Below the pieces are notes generated by a model, which worked only from the letters and a program-made list of their open reading frames with translations, did no database searches and was not told the DNA's origin. A program made the translations under genes and the position numbers. A stretch of DNA of 64,000 bases. Source: Actinomyces viscosus. Lineage in GTDB: Bacteria; Actinomycetota; Actinomycetes; Actinomycetales; Actinomycetaceae. Shown one piece after another: positions 1 through 8,812 of this stretch; within the stretch, counting starts at the first letter, position 1; each line of letters opens with the position of its first letter. The stretch covers positions 3,100,001 through 3,164,000 of the forward strand of contig NZ_LR134477.1 in NCBI RefSeq assembly GCF_900637975.1, in the 5' to 3' direction.

Positions 1-365
1 GGTGTGTAGGGCAGGTAGATCACCGAGGCGCCGACCTCAGCCATCTCGGCCTCGAGGCGGCGTCCCTTGTCGGTGCCCTCCCAGTCGGTGCCCTTGAACA
101 GCACGTCGAAGGGGGAGCGCTTCCAGGCCAGACGCTTGTCCTGGTCGTAGTCGGGGACCACGGAGTCCACCATGCGCAGGGCGGCCACCATGGCCATGCG
201 CTCGGCCAGGGGCACGATGGGGCCGCGCCCCTTCATCCGCTCCAGCGACTCGTCGGTGGCGACCCCCGCGATGAGGTGGTCGCAGCGCTTGGCCGCCTCG
301 GTGAGGATGTTGAGGTGTCCCACATGCAGCATGTCGAAGCCGCCGGGGACGTAGCCGGTGATCAT
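1..365 (-). CDS. Cytidylyl/adenylyltransferase family protein, TagD-like (3' end outside window)
   Basis: The start is ATG at 365 on the minus strand, and the gene runs off the left edge, leaving about 121 residues. The N-terminus carries the nucleotidyltransferase signature GGFDMLHVGHLNIL with an HxGH-type HVGH motif. Later KGTDWEG and YLPYT match the spacing of GDDWEG and YLPRT in glycerol-3-phosphate cytidylyltransferases (TagD/TarD). Such enzymes condense CTP (or ATP) with a phosphorylated alcohol or sugar. The start codon overlaps the stop of the upstream sugar transferase (TGATG), so the two are translationally coupled. A CDP-activated alcohol could feed the CDP-alcohol phosphotransferase at 3983, but that link is inference and the true substrate is unknown. 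Confidence 0.75.
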   Translation of the reverse strand, partial: MITGYVPGGFDMLHVGHLNILTEAAKRCDHLIAGVATDESLERMKGRGPIVPLAERMAMVAALRMVDSVVPDYDQDKRLAWKRSPFDVLFKGTDWEGTDKGRRLEAEMAEVGASVIYLPYT

Positions 366-1819
366 CAGTAGGCTCCCTTTCCGCCGATAACCGCGCGCAG
401 CGTTCCGGCGAAGATCTTCGCGTCCAGGGCTCCGCCCCGGTTCTCCACGTAGTGACGGTCCAGGGCCACGGTGGAGGCCCAGGACAGGTCCGAGCGTCCG
501 GAGATCTGCCACAGGCCGGTCAGCCCGGGCTTGACCAGGAGACGACGCAGTGCCTCGGCGTCGTACTTGGCGACCTCGACGGGAAGTGCGGGGCGGGGCC
601 CCACCAGGCTCATGTCCCCGCGCACGACGTTGATGAGCTGGGGCAGCTCGTCGATCGACAGGCGACGGATCCAGCGGCCCACGCGGGTGATGCGCGGGTC
701 CTGGCGGTCCTTGAACATGACCTCGTTGCCGGCGTCGCCGCCGGACTTGACCACCGCCGCGCGGCGGGCGTCGGAGTCGATGTACATGGAACGGAACTTC
801 CACATGGTGAAGGGCCTGCCGTTCTGGCCCACCCGGGTCTGGGTGTAGAAGACCGGTCCGGGCGAGTCGATACGGATCGCGACCGCGGTGGCCGCCAGCA
901 GCGGCGAGATGAGGGCCAGCCCGACGGCGCCGGCGAGGTGGTCGAACAGGGCCTTGCCCACGGCGCGGGTGCGGCGGGTCTTGACGGCGATGAGGCCGGT
1001 CCAGCCGTGGGTGACGGTCAGGGCCCGCATGCGCCCGGGCACGACGTCCTGCAGCCCGGGGGCGACGACGAGGCGCACCTGGGTGTTCTCCAGGCCTCGC
1101 ATGAGGGTGACCAGGTCCTCCGGCGTGACCGAGCCGACCGTCATCACGGCGTCGATGCGCTCGGCGTGCAGGGTCTGGGCGATGTGCTGGGGGCTGCGCA
1201 CGGGCTCGGCCGAGTGGAAGGCGCGGTCCTGGCCCGAGGACAGGTAGCCCACGATGAGGAAGCCGTCCATGGGGTGGCGGCGCAGCTGGGTGAGCATGGG
1301 CTGGGCGCCGGAGCCCATGACGATGAGGGTGCGGCGCAGCGCGTGGCCCTCGAGGCGGCGGCGGCGCAGCCAGCCGGACTCGATGGAGCGCCCGGTGATG
1401 GCCAGGAGGAGCTGAACCGCCAGGGCGGTCAGCAGGGTGGTCCGGGCGACTCCGGACAGGTCGGCCAGCAGCAGGGCCACCGGGACGCTCACGGCGGTCG
1501 CGGCGACGAAACGGCCCGTGCCGGGGCCGGCCTGCTCGACGGCGTCGATGCCGAGAGCTCCCAGGGACCAGGCGGTGAGCACCATCGTGGTACCCACGGT
1601 CGCGGCGGACCAGACCAGTGGCAGGTGGCCGCCCAGCAGGGCGACCCAGATGGGCGTGGCGATGGCGAAGAGGTCGGACAGGACGAGCCAGATGACGAGG
1701 TCCTGGCGCGTGCGTGCCCAAGGACTGCGCGGAGCGGTGGGGGAGGTGGCGTCGGCTGCTGCTGTCGAGGGACGCCGGTGCTGCTCGCGCTGAGGCAGTG
1801 TCAGGGTCGAACTAGACAA
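365..1819 (-). CDS. Polyprenyl-phosphate sugar-1-phosphate transferase (initiating glycosyltransferase)
   Basis: This 484-residue membrane protein should transfer a sugar-1-phosphate to undecaprenyl phosphate, the first step in building a surface polysaccharide repeat unit. The N-terminal third has several hydrophobic segments, followed by a CoA-binding-like middle domain. The C-terminal catalytic domain has the classic bacterial sugar-transferase blocks: DSPGPVFYTQTRVG, WKFRSM, SIDELPQLINVVRGDMSLVG, PRPALP and KPGLTGLWQISGRSD. Length and layout match WbaP/EpsL-like polyisoprenyl-phosphate hexose-1-phosphate transferases. The gene overlaps the start of the cytidylyltransferase-like gene by one base. 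The identity of the transferred sugar cannot be read from the sequence. Confidence 0.9.
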   Translation of the reverse strand: MSSSTLTLPQREQHRRPSTAAADATSPTAPRSPWARTRQDLVIWLVLSDLFAIATPIWVALLGGHLPLVWSAATVGTTMVLTAWSLGALGIDAVEQAGPGTGRFVAATAVSVPVALLLADLSGVARTTLLTALAVQLLLAITGRSIESGWLRRRRLEGHALRRTLIVMGSGAQPMLTQLRRHPMDGFLIVGYLSSGQDRAFHSAEPVRSPQHIAQTLHAERIDAVMTVGSVTPEDLVTLMRGLENTQVRLVVAPGLQDVVPGRMRALTVTHGWTGLIAVKTRRTRAVGKALFDHLAGAVGLALISPLLAATAVAIRIDSPGPVFYTQTRVGQNGRPFTMWKFRSMYIDSDARRAAVVKSGGDAGNEVMFKDRQDPRITRVGRWIRRLSIDELPQLINVVRGDMSLVGPRPALPVEVAKYDAEALRRLLVKPGLTGLWQISGRSDLSWASTVALDRHYVENRGGALDAKIFAGTLRAVIGGKGAY

Positions 1820-2255
1820 GGTGGACTCCGCAGGGATGATCGAGGGTGGGCAATAACTGTCGAGTAGTGCTGACGGGACGTCGTGAACAGCAGCAGTTTT
1901 AGAATGCTACTAACTCTGGCGGGCGTTATTTGTGGGAAGTGGCCAAGATCGCAGGGTTGGGGCGAGGAGTCGAGATGTGTTTGGGATGACTGTATGTTAC
2001 AGGTGCGCAACGATATGGAGACGCCAATGCACCTATGAGGGACCTTTCAGGGTTCTCTCAGCAGGCAGTGTTTTGCCTGGTCAGAGCCGTTTTGCTGGGG
2101 TTGTGCCAAGGGGGGTGGGTAGGGGTCGGTCAATGTCACAACTCGATAAACAAAAGATAGCAGGTTGCTGATCATGATGTGTCTACTCTCGTGCCTGTCT
2201 TCAGGCGTCCCCCCGATGCCGGATTGTGACCTTCCTACAACATCAGGAGTGCGAT
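1820..2255. other. Divergent intergenic region, AT-richer than surroundings
   Basis: This stretch separates the minus-strand sugar transferase from the plus-strand flippase and must hold promoters for both. Base composition is clearly lower in GC than the flanking genes, especially around 1850-2000 and 2130-2180. The short open frames here have no recognisable protein features and poor codon pattern, so I see no gene. No convincing operator palindrome was found. Confidence 0.6.
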
Positions 2256-3785
2256 GTGACCCAGTCGAGTTCTTCGGTGCCCACGCCGACCTCTTCGGCG
2301 AGTGACGATCCAGCGGGCCCCGCCGACCGCCGGGGAGCTGCGGATACGGCAGGCGCCGCAAGCCATTCGGTGGCTGAGCCGGACGACGGGCCGGGGTCGA
2401 CGTCGGCCTCGCGGCGCTCGCCGCTGCGGCGGCTCGGGGGAGCTCTGCGGCGGGGATCGTCCGCGGGCGCCAGCTGGTCCTCTGTGGGAACCACAGCGGT
2501 GGCCAAGGTCGTGGTCATGGGGATCTCGGGTGTCTTCGGCCTGGTCAATACCAGTCTCATCATCAGGCACTTCGGTGCCGACGCCTTCGCCCAGTACGGG
2601 CTGCTGGCCACCTTCCCCACGCTCATGCCCTTCACCGACCTGGGGATCGGGGCGGTCATCCTCAACACGGTGGCGAGCTCGACCGACCCGGCCCATGACT
2701 CGACCGTGCGGCGCACGATCACCACCGCCATCCGGGTCCTGCTCGGCTCGGCCCTGGTCATCAGCACCGTCGGCATCGTCATCATGCTGCTGGGGGCCTG
2801 GCCCTGGCTTCTGGGAAGCAAGCTCATGGACGGGGGCGGGCTCACCGCCACCGTCTGCCTCATCATCTACGCGGCGGCCCTGCCGCTGTCGGTGGGGCAG
2901 CGCGTCATCATCGGCCTGGGGCGCTCGGCCACGCAGGTCATCAGCCAGGGGGTCGTCTCCCCGGCCATGTCCTGCTTCCTGCTGCTGGCCATCGTCACCG
3001 GCCTGGGGCGCGGCAACGCGGTATCCGTCTACTCCTACATCGCCAACGCGCTGGTCTCGATCATCTGCATCGTCGTCGCCTGGCGGGCCACCCGTCCCCT
3101 GTTCGCAGGCGCGCTCAAGGACGTGCCCCGTCTGCGCAGCGTGCGGGGCGTGCGCATCGTCAACACCGCCGGTCCTCAGCTCCTCCAGTCCCTGGCCGTC
3201 CCGATCGCCTTCCAGACCGACCGGCTCCTCCTGTCCCACCTGGGCCAGTCGCAGGCCCTGGCCGAGTACAACCTGGCCAACAACCTGTTCAACATGCTGA
3301 CCCAGACCGTCATGGCGGCCGGCGTCGCCATGTGGCCGATGTTCGCCCGCGCCCGGGCCGACAAGCGCATCGAGAACCCCTTCAGGCCGGCGATGATCTT
3401 CAGCGGGGGCGGTTTCCTCCTGGCGCTCGCCCTGGTGGCCGTCACCCCCTGGGCCGCCCGGGTCATGTCCCACGGCAAGATCGTCCTGCCGGCCGCTCTG
3501 GTGTGGGCCTTCGCCGTCTACGTCGCCGTTGAGGCCGGCAAGCAGCCGTTGGGCATGTACATGACCGACCCCCGCGGTCTGCAGTTCCAGGTGATCCCGG
3601 TCCTCATCCTGGTGCCGATGAATCTCGCGATCTCCTGGGTCCTCATTGGGCCCTTCGACGCGGCCGGACCTATCCTGGGCTCGGTGATCTCGGTGATCCT
3701 GTGCCAGATCATCCCCTACGCCTGGTGGGTGCGTCGGGACGTGGCCCGACGCCGCCACGAGCTGGCGCAGGAGGTGGGGCGCTGA
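2256..3785 (+). CDS. Polysaccharide flippase, Wzx/MATE-like membrane protein
   Basis: This 509-residue multi-spanning membrane protein begins with a hydrophilic, low-complexity cytoplasmic segment of about 85 residues. Roughly 12-14 hydrophobic segments follow, as in Wzx/MurJ-type lipid-linked oligosaccharide exporters of the MOP superfamily. Its likely role is moving undecaprenyl-linked repeat units across the membrane for the polysaccharide made by this cluster. I chose GTG at 2256 because AGGAG lies six bases upstream. An in-frame GTG at 2226 would add ten residues but has no ribosome-binding site. Substrate specificity cannot be inferred. Confidence 0.8.
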   Translation: MTQSSSSVPTPTSSASDDPAGPADRRGAADTAGAASHSVAEPDDGPGSTSASRRSPLRRLGGALRRGSSAGASWSSVGTTAVAKVVVMGISGVFGLVNTSLIIRHFGADAFAQYGLLATFPTLMPFTDLGIGAVILNTVASSTDPAHDSTVRRTITTAIRVLLGSALVISTVGIVIMLLGAWPWLLGSKLMDGGGLTATVCLIIYAAALPLSVGQRVIIGLGRSATQVISQGVVSPAMSCFLLLAIVTGLGRGNAVSVYSYIANALVSIICIVVAWRATRPLFAGALKDVPRLRSVRGVRIVNTAGPQLLQSLAVPIAFQTDRLLLSHLGQSQALAEYNLANNLFNMLTQTVMAAGVAMWPMFARARADKRIENPFRPAMIFSGGGFLLALALVAVTPWAARVMSHGKIVLPAALVWAFAVYVAVEAGKQPLGMYMTDPRGLQFQVIPVLILVPMNLAISWVLIGPFDAAGPILGSVISVILCQIIPYAWWVRRDVARRRHELAQEVGR

Positions 3786-3982
3786 GCTCCTCCTCGCCCC
3801 TCCTGGTCCTTCCTGCCGACCGACCGCTTCGGGGATGACCCGTGCCGTCTGCGTGCCGGAACCGTCCCGCCCTGCCCGTCAGTTCCCACCACTTCCCGAC
3901 TCACGTTCTCACCGTTCCTCACCGTTTCTCACTGTCCTCCACCCCGACCCGCTTCGGCGGGCCTCATCCAAGGAGATGCCTC

Positions 3983-4717
3983 ATGAGCTCCCCTGCCGGT
4001 TCCCCCACCATCGCCGAGAACATCAGGGCGCTGTCCCGCGCCCAGAAGTCCAAGGCCGGTGCCCCCCTCTACTCCCGCATCATCAACCGTCCCGCCGGCC
4101 GGGTCCTGGCCGCCGTCGCCCACCGGCTCGGCGCGACCCCGGACCAGGTGACGGTGCTCTCGGCGCTGTGCACCTACAGTGGCATCGCTCTCATCGCCCT
4201 GTGGCGTCCTACAGTCGTGTCCACCGTGGCCACTGCCCTGCTGCTCATGTTCGGTTATGCCCTCGACGCCGCGGACGGCCAGCTGGCAAGGCTGCGCAAT
4301 GGCGGGTCAAAAGCCGGTGAATGGCTCGACCATGTTGCCGACGTCATTAAGCTCTCGACAATTCATGGAGCTATTGCGATCTCTCTGTTCCGGTTTACGG
4401 ATCTGCCGTCCTGGGTTCTGCTTATTCCGCTCGCTTTCGGAGCGGTTCAGAATATCCACTTCTTCAGTTACATCCTGACCTATCAGCTGCGCTATCACGG
4501 TGGGACGCCCCTGGCCAAGGATGAGGCCCGCCCGGGCATCATCAAGTCGGTCCTGTCGGCCCCCACGGACTACGGACTCATGTGCTTCGTGCTCATGACC
4601 CGCTTCGCCCCCGCGGTCTTCCTGTGGATCTACGGCGTCATGCTCCTGGGCTACGCGGGCTACGTGGCCCTGGCTCTGCCCAAGTGGTACCGCGATCTGC
4701 GGCGTGACGCCCAGTAG
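3983..4717 (+). CDS. CDP-alcohol phosphatidyltransferase family protein
   Basis: This membrane enzyme of 244 residues carries the complete family motif D-x2-D-G-x2-A-R-x8-G-x3-D-x3-D, read here as DAADGQLAR, then G, then DHVAD, at about residues 97-121. Family members transfer a phosphoalcohol from CDP-alcohol to an acceptor such as diacylglycerol or a polyprenyl/inositol compound. The start ATG at 3983 follows AAGGAG at good spacing; the open frame upstream has no support. Context in a polysaccharide cluster suggests a modified lipid or phosphoalcohol-decorated glycan rather than bulk phospholipid synthesis. A stretch at about 4300-4480 is noticeably less GC-rich than the rest, hinting at mosaic origin. 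Confidence 0.85.
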   Translation: MSSPAGSPTIAENIRALSRAQKSKAGAPLYSRIINRPAGRVLAAVAHRLGATPDQVTVLSALCTYSGIALIALWRPTVVSTVATALLLMFGYALDAADGQLARLRNGGSKAGEWLDHVADVIKLSTIHGAIAISLFRFTDLPSWVLLIPLAFGAVQNIHFFSYILTYQLRYHGGTPLAKDEARPGIIKSVLSAPTDYGLMCFVLMTRFAPAVFLWIYGVMLLGYAGYVALALPKWYRDLRRDAQ

Positions 4718-4801
4718 CCTCCGGCGACCTCGCCGGACCTGCGCCATCAGGCCGGCAATGCATCAGTCAACCTCTTCCACAATCTTCTCTTAAGGAATCC
4801 C

Positions 4802-5707
4802 ATGGCTCTGCTTACCGGCCGTAAGGCGCTACTGGTCCATACAGGACGCAAGGACGGATTGGGTAACCGTGTGCGTGCACTGCTGTCCGCCCAGGAGCTC
4901 GCCCGGGTTGAAGACCGGGACCTCTACTACGTGTGGAGCACCGACGAGTACTTCGGTCCTCGTATGGATGAGCTGTGGCACTTCCAGGCGGGAACCTCGG
5001 TATCGCGCCTGACCTCTCGAGCGCTCCTTCCCCTGGCCCGCTACCGCCAGCCCAAGGGGGTTCGACTCACGCCCGCACTGAGGCGCGCCCACCTGTGGCA
5101 GATCCACTCCCACGGCCTGCCCGTCACCTGGGAGAACCCGGCCTGGAAGGAGGGCGCTGAGGAGGGGGCCGCGCGCACCGGCCCACGCTCCTGGACCGAG
5201 CTGCTGCGCGAGCTTACCCCGGTTGATGAGATTGCCGACCAGGTTCGCTCCATCTACGACGCCCACCTGCGCGGGCGCCCCTACGTCGGCATCCAGGTGC
5301 GCACCCACGCGGTCTCGCACGCCAAGACCATCGAGTCCTCCCCGGTGGAGTGGTTCGCGAACCGGATGCGCCAGATCCGCGCCGACTACCCCGACGTCCC
5401 CTTCTTCCTGTCCTGCGACACCCCCGAGGCCCAGACACAGCTGGCCGAAGAGTTCGACGGCTGCATCTTCCTGACTGACAAAGGCGGCTACAACACCACC
5501 GCCGGCGTGCGGGCGGGACTGGTCGACCTCTACCTGCTGGCCAGCTCCCAGCACCTCATCGGGGCCTCCTACTCCAGCTTCGTGGAGATGGCCGTCTTCC
5601 TGTGCGACGGCGTCGTCCCCTTCGAGAGGCCCGACCAGCCCCTTGAGGGCGACGTCAGCCTGTCCCTGGGACTGGCGGAGGATCCCCTGTGCCCCGCCCA
5701 GCGCTGA
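4802..5707 (+). CDS. Putative glycosyltransferase, NodZ/FUT8-like (GT23-type) fold
   Basis: This soluble protein of 301 residues has an N-terminal GLGNRVRALLSAQ resembling the GxGNR donor-site loop of NodZ and related fucosyltransferases. A central YVGIQVRTH resembles their H-x-R-x-T/D motif. The C-terminal part ends with the LIGASYSSFVEMAVFL block, comparable to the S-x-S/T-SF-x-x-x-A motif of these enzymes. The likely role is transfer of a deoxyhexose or other sugar from a nucleotide donor during repeat-unit assembly. The assignment is by motif resemblance only, so fucose itself is not established. The start has AAGGA upstream. It lies immediately downstream of the CDP-alcohol phosphotransferase on the same strand. 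Confidence 0.55.
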   Translation: MALLTGRKALLVHTGRKDGLGNRVRALLSAQELARVEDRDLYYVWSTDEYFGPRMDELWHFQAGTSVSRLTSRALLPLARYRQPKGVRLTPALRRAHLWQIHSHGLPVTWENPAWKEGAEEGAARTGPRSWTELLRELTPVDEIADQVRSIYDAHLRGRPYVGIQVRTHAVSHAKTIESSPVEWFANRMRQIRADYPDVPFFLSCDTPEAQTQLAEEFDGCIFLTDKGGYNTTAGVRAGLVDLYLLASSQHLIGASYSSFVEMAVFLCDGVVPFERPDQPLEGDVSLSLGLAEDPLCPAQR

Positions 5708-5721
5708 CCCACCGCCGAGCC

Positions 5722-5776
5722 GGGCGTTTTTCGCGTAGCCCGACCGAAAAACAGCAGGGCTACGCGAAAAACGCCC
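5722..5776. terminator. Bidirectional hairpin between convergent genes
   Basis: Two perfectly complementary 20-base arms (5722-5741 and 5757-5776) are separated by a 15-base loop. The arms contain a run of five T/A that would sit within the stem. The hairpin lies between the convergent ends of the NodZ-like gene and the GT4 gene, so a shared terminator is the simplest reading. There is no distal T tract. Confidence 0.8.
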
Positions 5777-5796
5777 AGGTCGATGGAGGCGGGGCC

Positions 5797-6972
5797 TCAG
5801 CGCCTGAGGAGCTCGCCGACGATGCCGGCCATGGTGGCGCGGTAGCCGGCCACGGAGAACCGCTCGGCCGCCTCGCGCTCGCCCTGCTCGGCCAGCCGGG
5901 CCGCCAGGTCCGGGTCCGCCTCCAGGGCGCCCAGGGCCTGGGCCAGGGCTGCAGCGTCGTCGGCCGGCACCAGCAGTCCGGTGACCGCGTCGGTGACGAC
6001 CTCGGCCAGGCCCTGGACCCTGGAGGCCACGAGCGGCCGGGCCGCGTGCATGGCCTCAACCGCCGTGTTTCCGAAGGGCTCGGCCCGTGAGGGCACGACG
6101 ACGGCGTCAGCGGCCTCCAGCACCGGCCAGGTGGGACGCACGTAACCCAGCAGCTCGACGTGGCCGTTCAGGTCCGCAGCGGCGGCGCGCTCGCGCAGCT
6201 CCTCCTCGTACCACTCGTAGCCGGGAAAGACCGACCCGCACACGATCAGGGAGGCGTCCACCCCCGAGTGACGCAGCAGCCCGACGGCGTCCAAGGCCAC
6301 GTCCACGCCCTTGCGCGGGGACAGGCGTCCCACCATGGCGATCCGGAACGGGTCGCCGGACCTGCGCCGGCGCACGGGCTCCGGGGGCTGGTCTGGACCG
6401 GCCACCCCGTTGTGGACAACCTCCGTGCGCGAGGCCAGGCGCGGCTGGACGTCCAGGAGCGCGTCACGGGCGGCACCGGAGTTCGCCACGACCCGGGAGG
6501 CCGCCAGCAGCGGTGCGTTGAGCCCGGCGCGGATGATCCGGCGCTGGGTGTCCTCCGCCTCATGAACGTGCGCCAGCACGGGGACGCCCGCCGCGCTCGC
6601 GGCCACCGGCCACCAGGGGATCGTCACCGTGTTGGTGAGGACCACCTCGGCCCGGCTGGCGCGGATGACTGCGCGCAGGCGCGCGATCTCCGGAGCGGCC
6701 TGGGCGGACAGCCCGGCCAGGCCCCGGGGGTTCAGCAGGGCCTTGCGCAGGACTGTGAAGGGCATGACGGCCACGCGGGCACCGGCGTCGCGAAGCACTT
6801 CCACCAGCGGGCCGTCCAGGGGCAGGGCCACAAGGACCTCGTGGCCGGCCTCGATGAGTCCGTGGATGGTCTCGACCAGCTGCCAGTCCGAGCCGTAGAG
6901 GTCGGGGGAGGGGTGCGCCACGAGGATCCGGGCGCCACCGGCGCGCTTGCCGCCCGCCTCGCCCCGGCTCAC
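5797..6972 (-). CDS. Glycosyltransferase family 4 protein
   Basis: This 391-residue protein has the GT-B architecture of GT4 enzymes. The N-terminal acceptor domain opens with ILVAHPSPDLYGSDWQL. The C-terminal donor domain contains VGRLSPRKGVDVALDAV and the E-x7-E signature in PSRAEPFGNTAVEAMHA, where the two glutamates contact the nucleotide sugar. It should act in the cytoplasm, adding a hexose or deoxyhexose to a lipid-linked precursor. The GTG start at 6972 overlaps the upstream gene's stop (GTGA), so the two glycosyltransferases form a coupled operon. Donor and acceptor are unknown. Confidence 0.85.
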   Translation of the reverse strand: MSRGEAGGKRAGGARILVAHPSPDLYGSDWQLVETIHGLIEAGHEVLVALPLDGPLVEVLRDAGARVAVMPFTVLRKALLNPRGLAGLSAQAAPEIARLRAVIRASRAEVVLTNTVTIPWWPVAASAAGVPVLAHVHEAEDTQRRIIRAGLNAPLLAASRVVANSGAARDALLDVQPRLASRTEVVHNGVAGPDQPPEPVRRRRSGDPFRIAMVGRLSPRKGVDVALDAVGLLRHSGVDASLIVCGSVFPGYEWYEEELRERAAAADLNGHVELLGYVRPTWPVLEAADAVVVPSRAEPFGNTAVEAMHAARPLVASRVQGLAEVVTDAVTGLLVPADDAAALAQALGALEADPDLAARLAEQGEREAAERFSVAGYRATMAGIVGELLRR

Positions 6973-8138
6973 AGGCTCGCCTTCCCGGTGCGGCGCCCGG
7001 AGGGGCGGTGGCGCGTGGGTCCCTCGAGCGCCAGGCGGCGGGCCAGGGCCTCGTAGCCGGAGGCCACCTCGTCCCAGTCGTAGAGGGCGGCCCGCTCGCG
7101 GGACTCCTCGCCGCGCGCGGCCTGGGCCTCGACGTCGGACTCGGCCGAGGTGACCAGGGCGGCCACGTCGTCGGGCGAGGTCCAGTAGCGGCCGGCCTCA
7201 CCCAGCACCTCGCGGTTGAAGGAGACGTCGAAGGCGTCCACCGCGGCCCCCGCGCCGATGGCGCGTAGGAGGGAGGGGTTGGTGCCGCCCACGGAGTGAC
7301 CGTGGTAGTACACCAGGGCGCCGGCGTAGAGGGCGTCGAGCAGCTCCTGGTCCCACAGGCCGCCGAGCAGCCGGACCCGGCCGTCGGCCAGGGACTCGAT
7401 GCGGGCGGTGTACTCATCGGCATAGGGTGCCGAGCCGACGACGACCAGCGGCAGCGCGGCGCCGGAGCGCACGTAGCCCTCGACGATGACGTCGACGTGG
7501 TTCTCCACCTCGAAACGGGCCACGACCAGATGGAAGCCCTTGGGGGTCAGGCCCAGCTCGCTCAGGCGTGAGGTATCGGCCGCGATGCGGGGCGCCCCGT
7601 AGGCGATGAGGTCGGTAGGGGCGTTGAACTCGTCGGTGTAGTAGTCGGCAATGCCCTGGGCATCGGCGATGAGGGCGTCGGAGTAGCGCACGGCCAGGGC
7701 CTCGGCCGCGCGGTAGTAGCGCTTGCCGGTGGGGCCCCACTTGCCGCGACGCCACTCCAGGCCGTCGACGTGGGTGGCCACCGGGACGCGAGCGGCGCGC
7801 AGCGCGGGCAGGAAGGGGGAGTTGGCGGCATTGAAGACGAAGGCGGCATCCGGGTGGGTGCGCCGCAGGAGATGGACCACCGACAGGGCCGTGTGCGACA
7901 GGGTCTCCAGGCTCCGGTTTTTGACCGAGGGCAGCTCGATCAGCCGCATTCCCAGGTAGGTGCCGGGAAGTGGAGTGTCCGGCTCTGGGTTGCGGCAGTA
8001 GACGAGGACCTGGTGGCCGCGGTCGGCCAGGCGGCGGCCCACCTCCTCGATGGCGGTCTCGAAACCTCCGTACCTGGCGGGGACGCCTCGCGTCCCGATC
8101 ATGGCGATGCGGAGCCGGTCCGGGTTCACTGCAGTCAA
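6969..8138 (-). CDS. DUF1972-type glycosyltransferase (GT4, rhamnosyltransferase-like)
   Basis: The N-terminus IGTRGVPARYGGFETAIEEV is the hallmark of DUF1972-containing GT4 enzymes, many of which are annotated as rhamnosyltransferases. The remainder has a Rossmann-type donor domain with GGTNPSLLRAIGAGAAVDA near the donor-site loop. Length (389 residues) is normal. The likely start is TTG at 8138, since AAAGGA sits five bases upstream; an in-frame GTG at 8129 is the alternative. It is the first gene of a two-gene minus-strand operon with the GT4 gene downstream. Rhamnose as donor is suggested by family resemblance only. Confidence 0.8.
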   Translation of the reverse strand: MTAVNPDRLRIAMIGTRGVPARYGGFETAIEEVGRRLADRGHQVLVYCRNPEPDTPLPGTYLGMRLIELPSVKNRSLETLSHTALSVVHLLRRTHPDAAFVFNAANSPFLPALRAARVPVATHVDGLEWRRGKWGPTGKRYYRAAEALAVRYSDALIADAQGIADYYTDEFNAPTDLIAYGAPRIAADTSRLSELGLTPKGFHLVVARFEVENHVDVIVEGYVRSGAALPLVVVGSAPYADEYTARIESLADGRVRLLGGLWDQELLDALYAGALVYYHGHSVGGTNPSLLRAIGAGAAVDAFDVSFNREVLGEAGRYWTSPDDVAALVTSAESDVEAQAARGEESRERAALYDWDEVASGYEALARRLALEGPTRHRPSGRRTGKASL

Positions 8139-8812
8139 CGGAGTCCTTTCGAAGGGCGGCGGGGCCGGTCAGGGAATGGGAACCGGTGATCCCGACCGGA
8201 TGCGGCCGCCGAGGTGCGGTATCCGGTGGAGGATCACCGAGGAGGGTGGCGGGCAGGTGGCGCGAGGGATCGGAGGCCTTTGCCCACGAGCTCGTGCCGG
8301 CACCCGGTGAGCGGGTCTCGCCGCCTGCACCCGGTACCCCCGGTACACCTGGTCAGGAGTCTAGAGGCAGGTGAGGGCCGGCACGGGTGAAACGAGTGCC
8401 GGCCCATCGAATATCTCAGGCGCGGGGCCGTCGGGGCCGAGATGGAGTGCGGCCGAGGTCGTCAGGGGCGTCATAGGGAGCACGGCCGGAGGACCTCCGG
8501 GGCAAGTGGTCTACTCCACCTGAATGAGGGCTGGGCATTCGAGCCAAGAATCAAGTATGGAAGACGACGCGGATTAATGAGAGGCTCTCTGTGAGAAAAG
8601 CGAGCAGGGGGTGTGCCCTCGTGCGGCGAGTGATTGACTGCACAACGAGGGGCGAAACAATCTCTCCCGGAACCGTTATCAAAGCGTTACCTCTGTAATA
8701 GCCTCGTGACTGGTGCCGGTCTCGTCGTCCGCCGATCGGGCCTGCGGCGGGGCTGCCCCGTCACGCTGCGCCACTTACCCATGTTCCCTCACGTCTTAAG
8801 AACGGAGCACTC
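8139..8812. other. 674-base divergent intergenic region
   Basis: The region separates the minus-strand glycosyltransferase operon from the plus-strand propeller gene. It holds a perfect 10-bp hairpin (8375-8384 with 8396-8405, loop 11 bases). A low-GC section follows from about 8500 to 8710, which probably contains the promoter of the propeller gene. No credible protein-coding gene was seen. Confidence 0.6.
8674..8701 (+). promoter_or_regulatory. CGTTA direct repeat next to a -10-like element
   Basis: CGTTA occurs twice exactly 11 bases apart (8674 and 8685), one helical turn, in the AT-rich stretch before the propeller gene. TAATA follows at 8696. The arrangement looks like a tandem half-site operator for a response regulator. 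Spaced GTAAC-like repeats recall MtrA-type sites of other Actinobacteria, but that comparison is from memory and unproven. Confidence 0.3.

Noticed and set aside
452..1867. 471-residue plus-strand open frame opposite the sugar transferase
   Set aside because: It is the antisense shadow of a clear gene, Gly/Asp/His-rich with no domain; high GC makes such frames common.
1932..2171. 79-residue frame in the divergent intergenic region
   Set aside because: No ribosome-binding site, odd composition, and it lies where promoters are expected.
2235..3758. 507-residue minus-strand frame opposite the flippase
   Set aside because: It mirrors the flippase codons, is Gly/Asp/His-rich, and has no start signal or family features.
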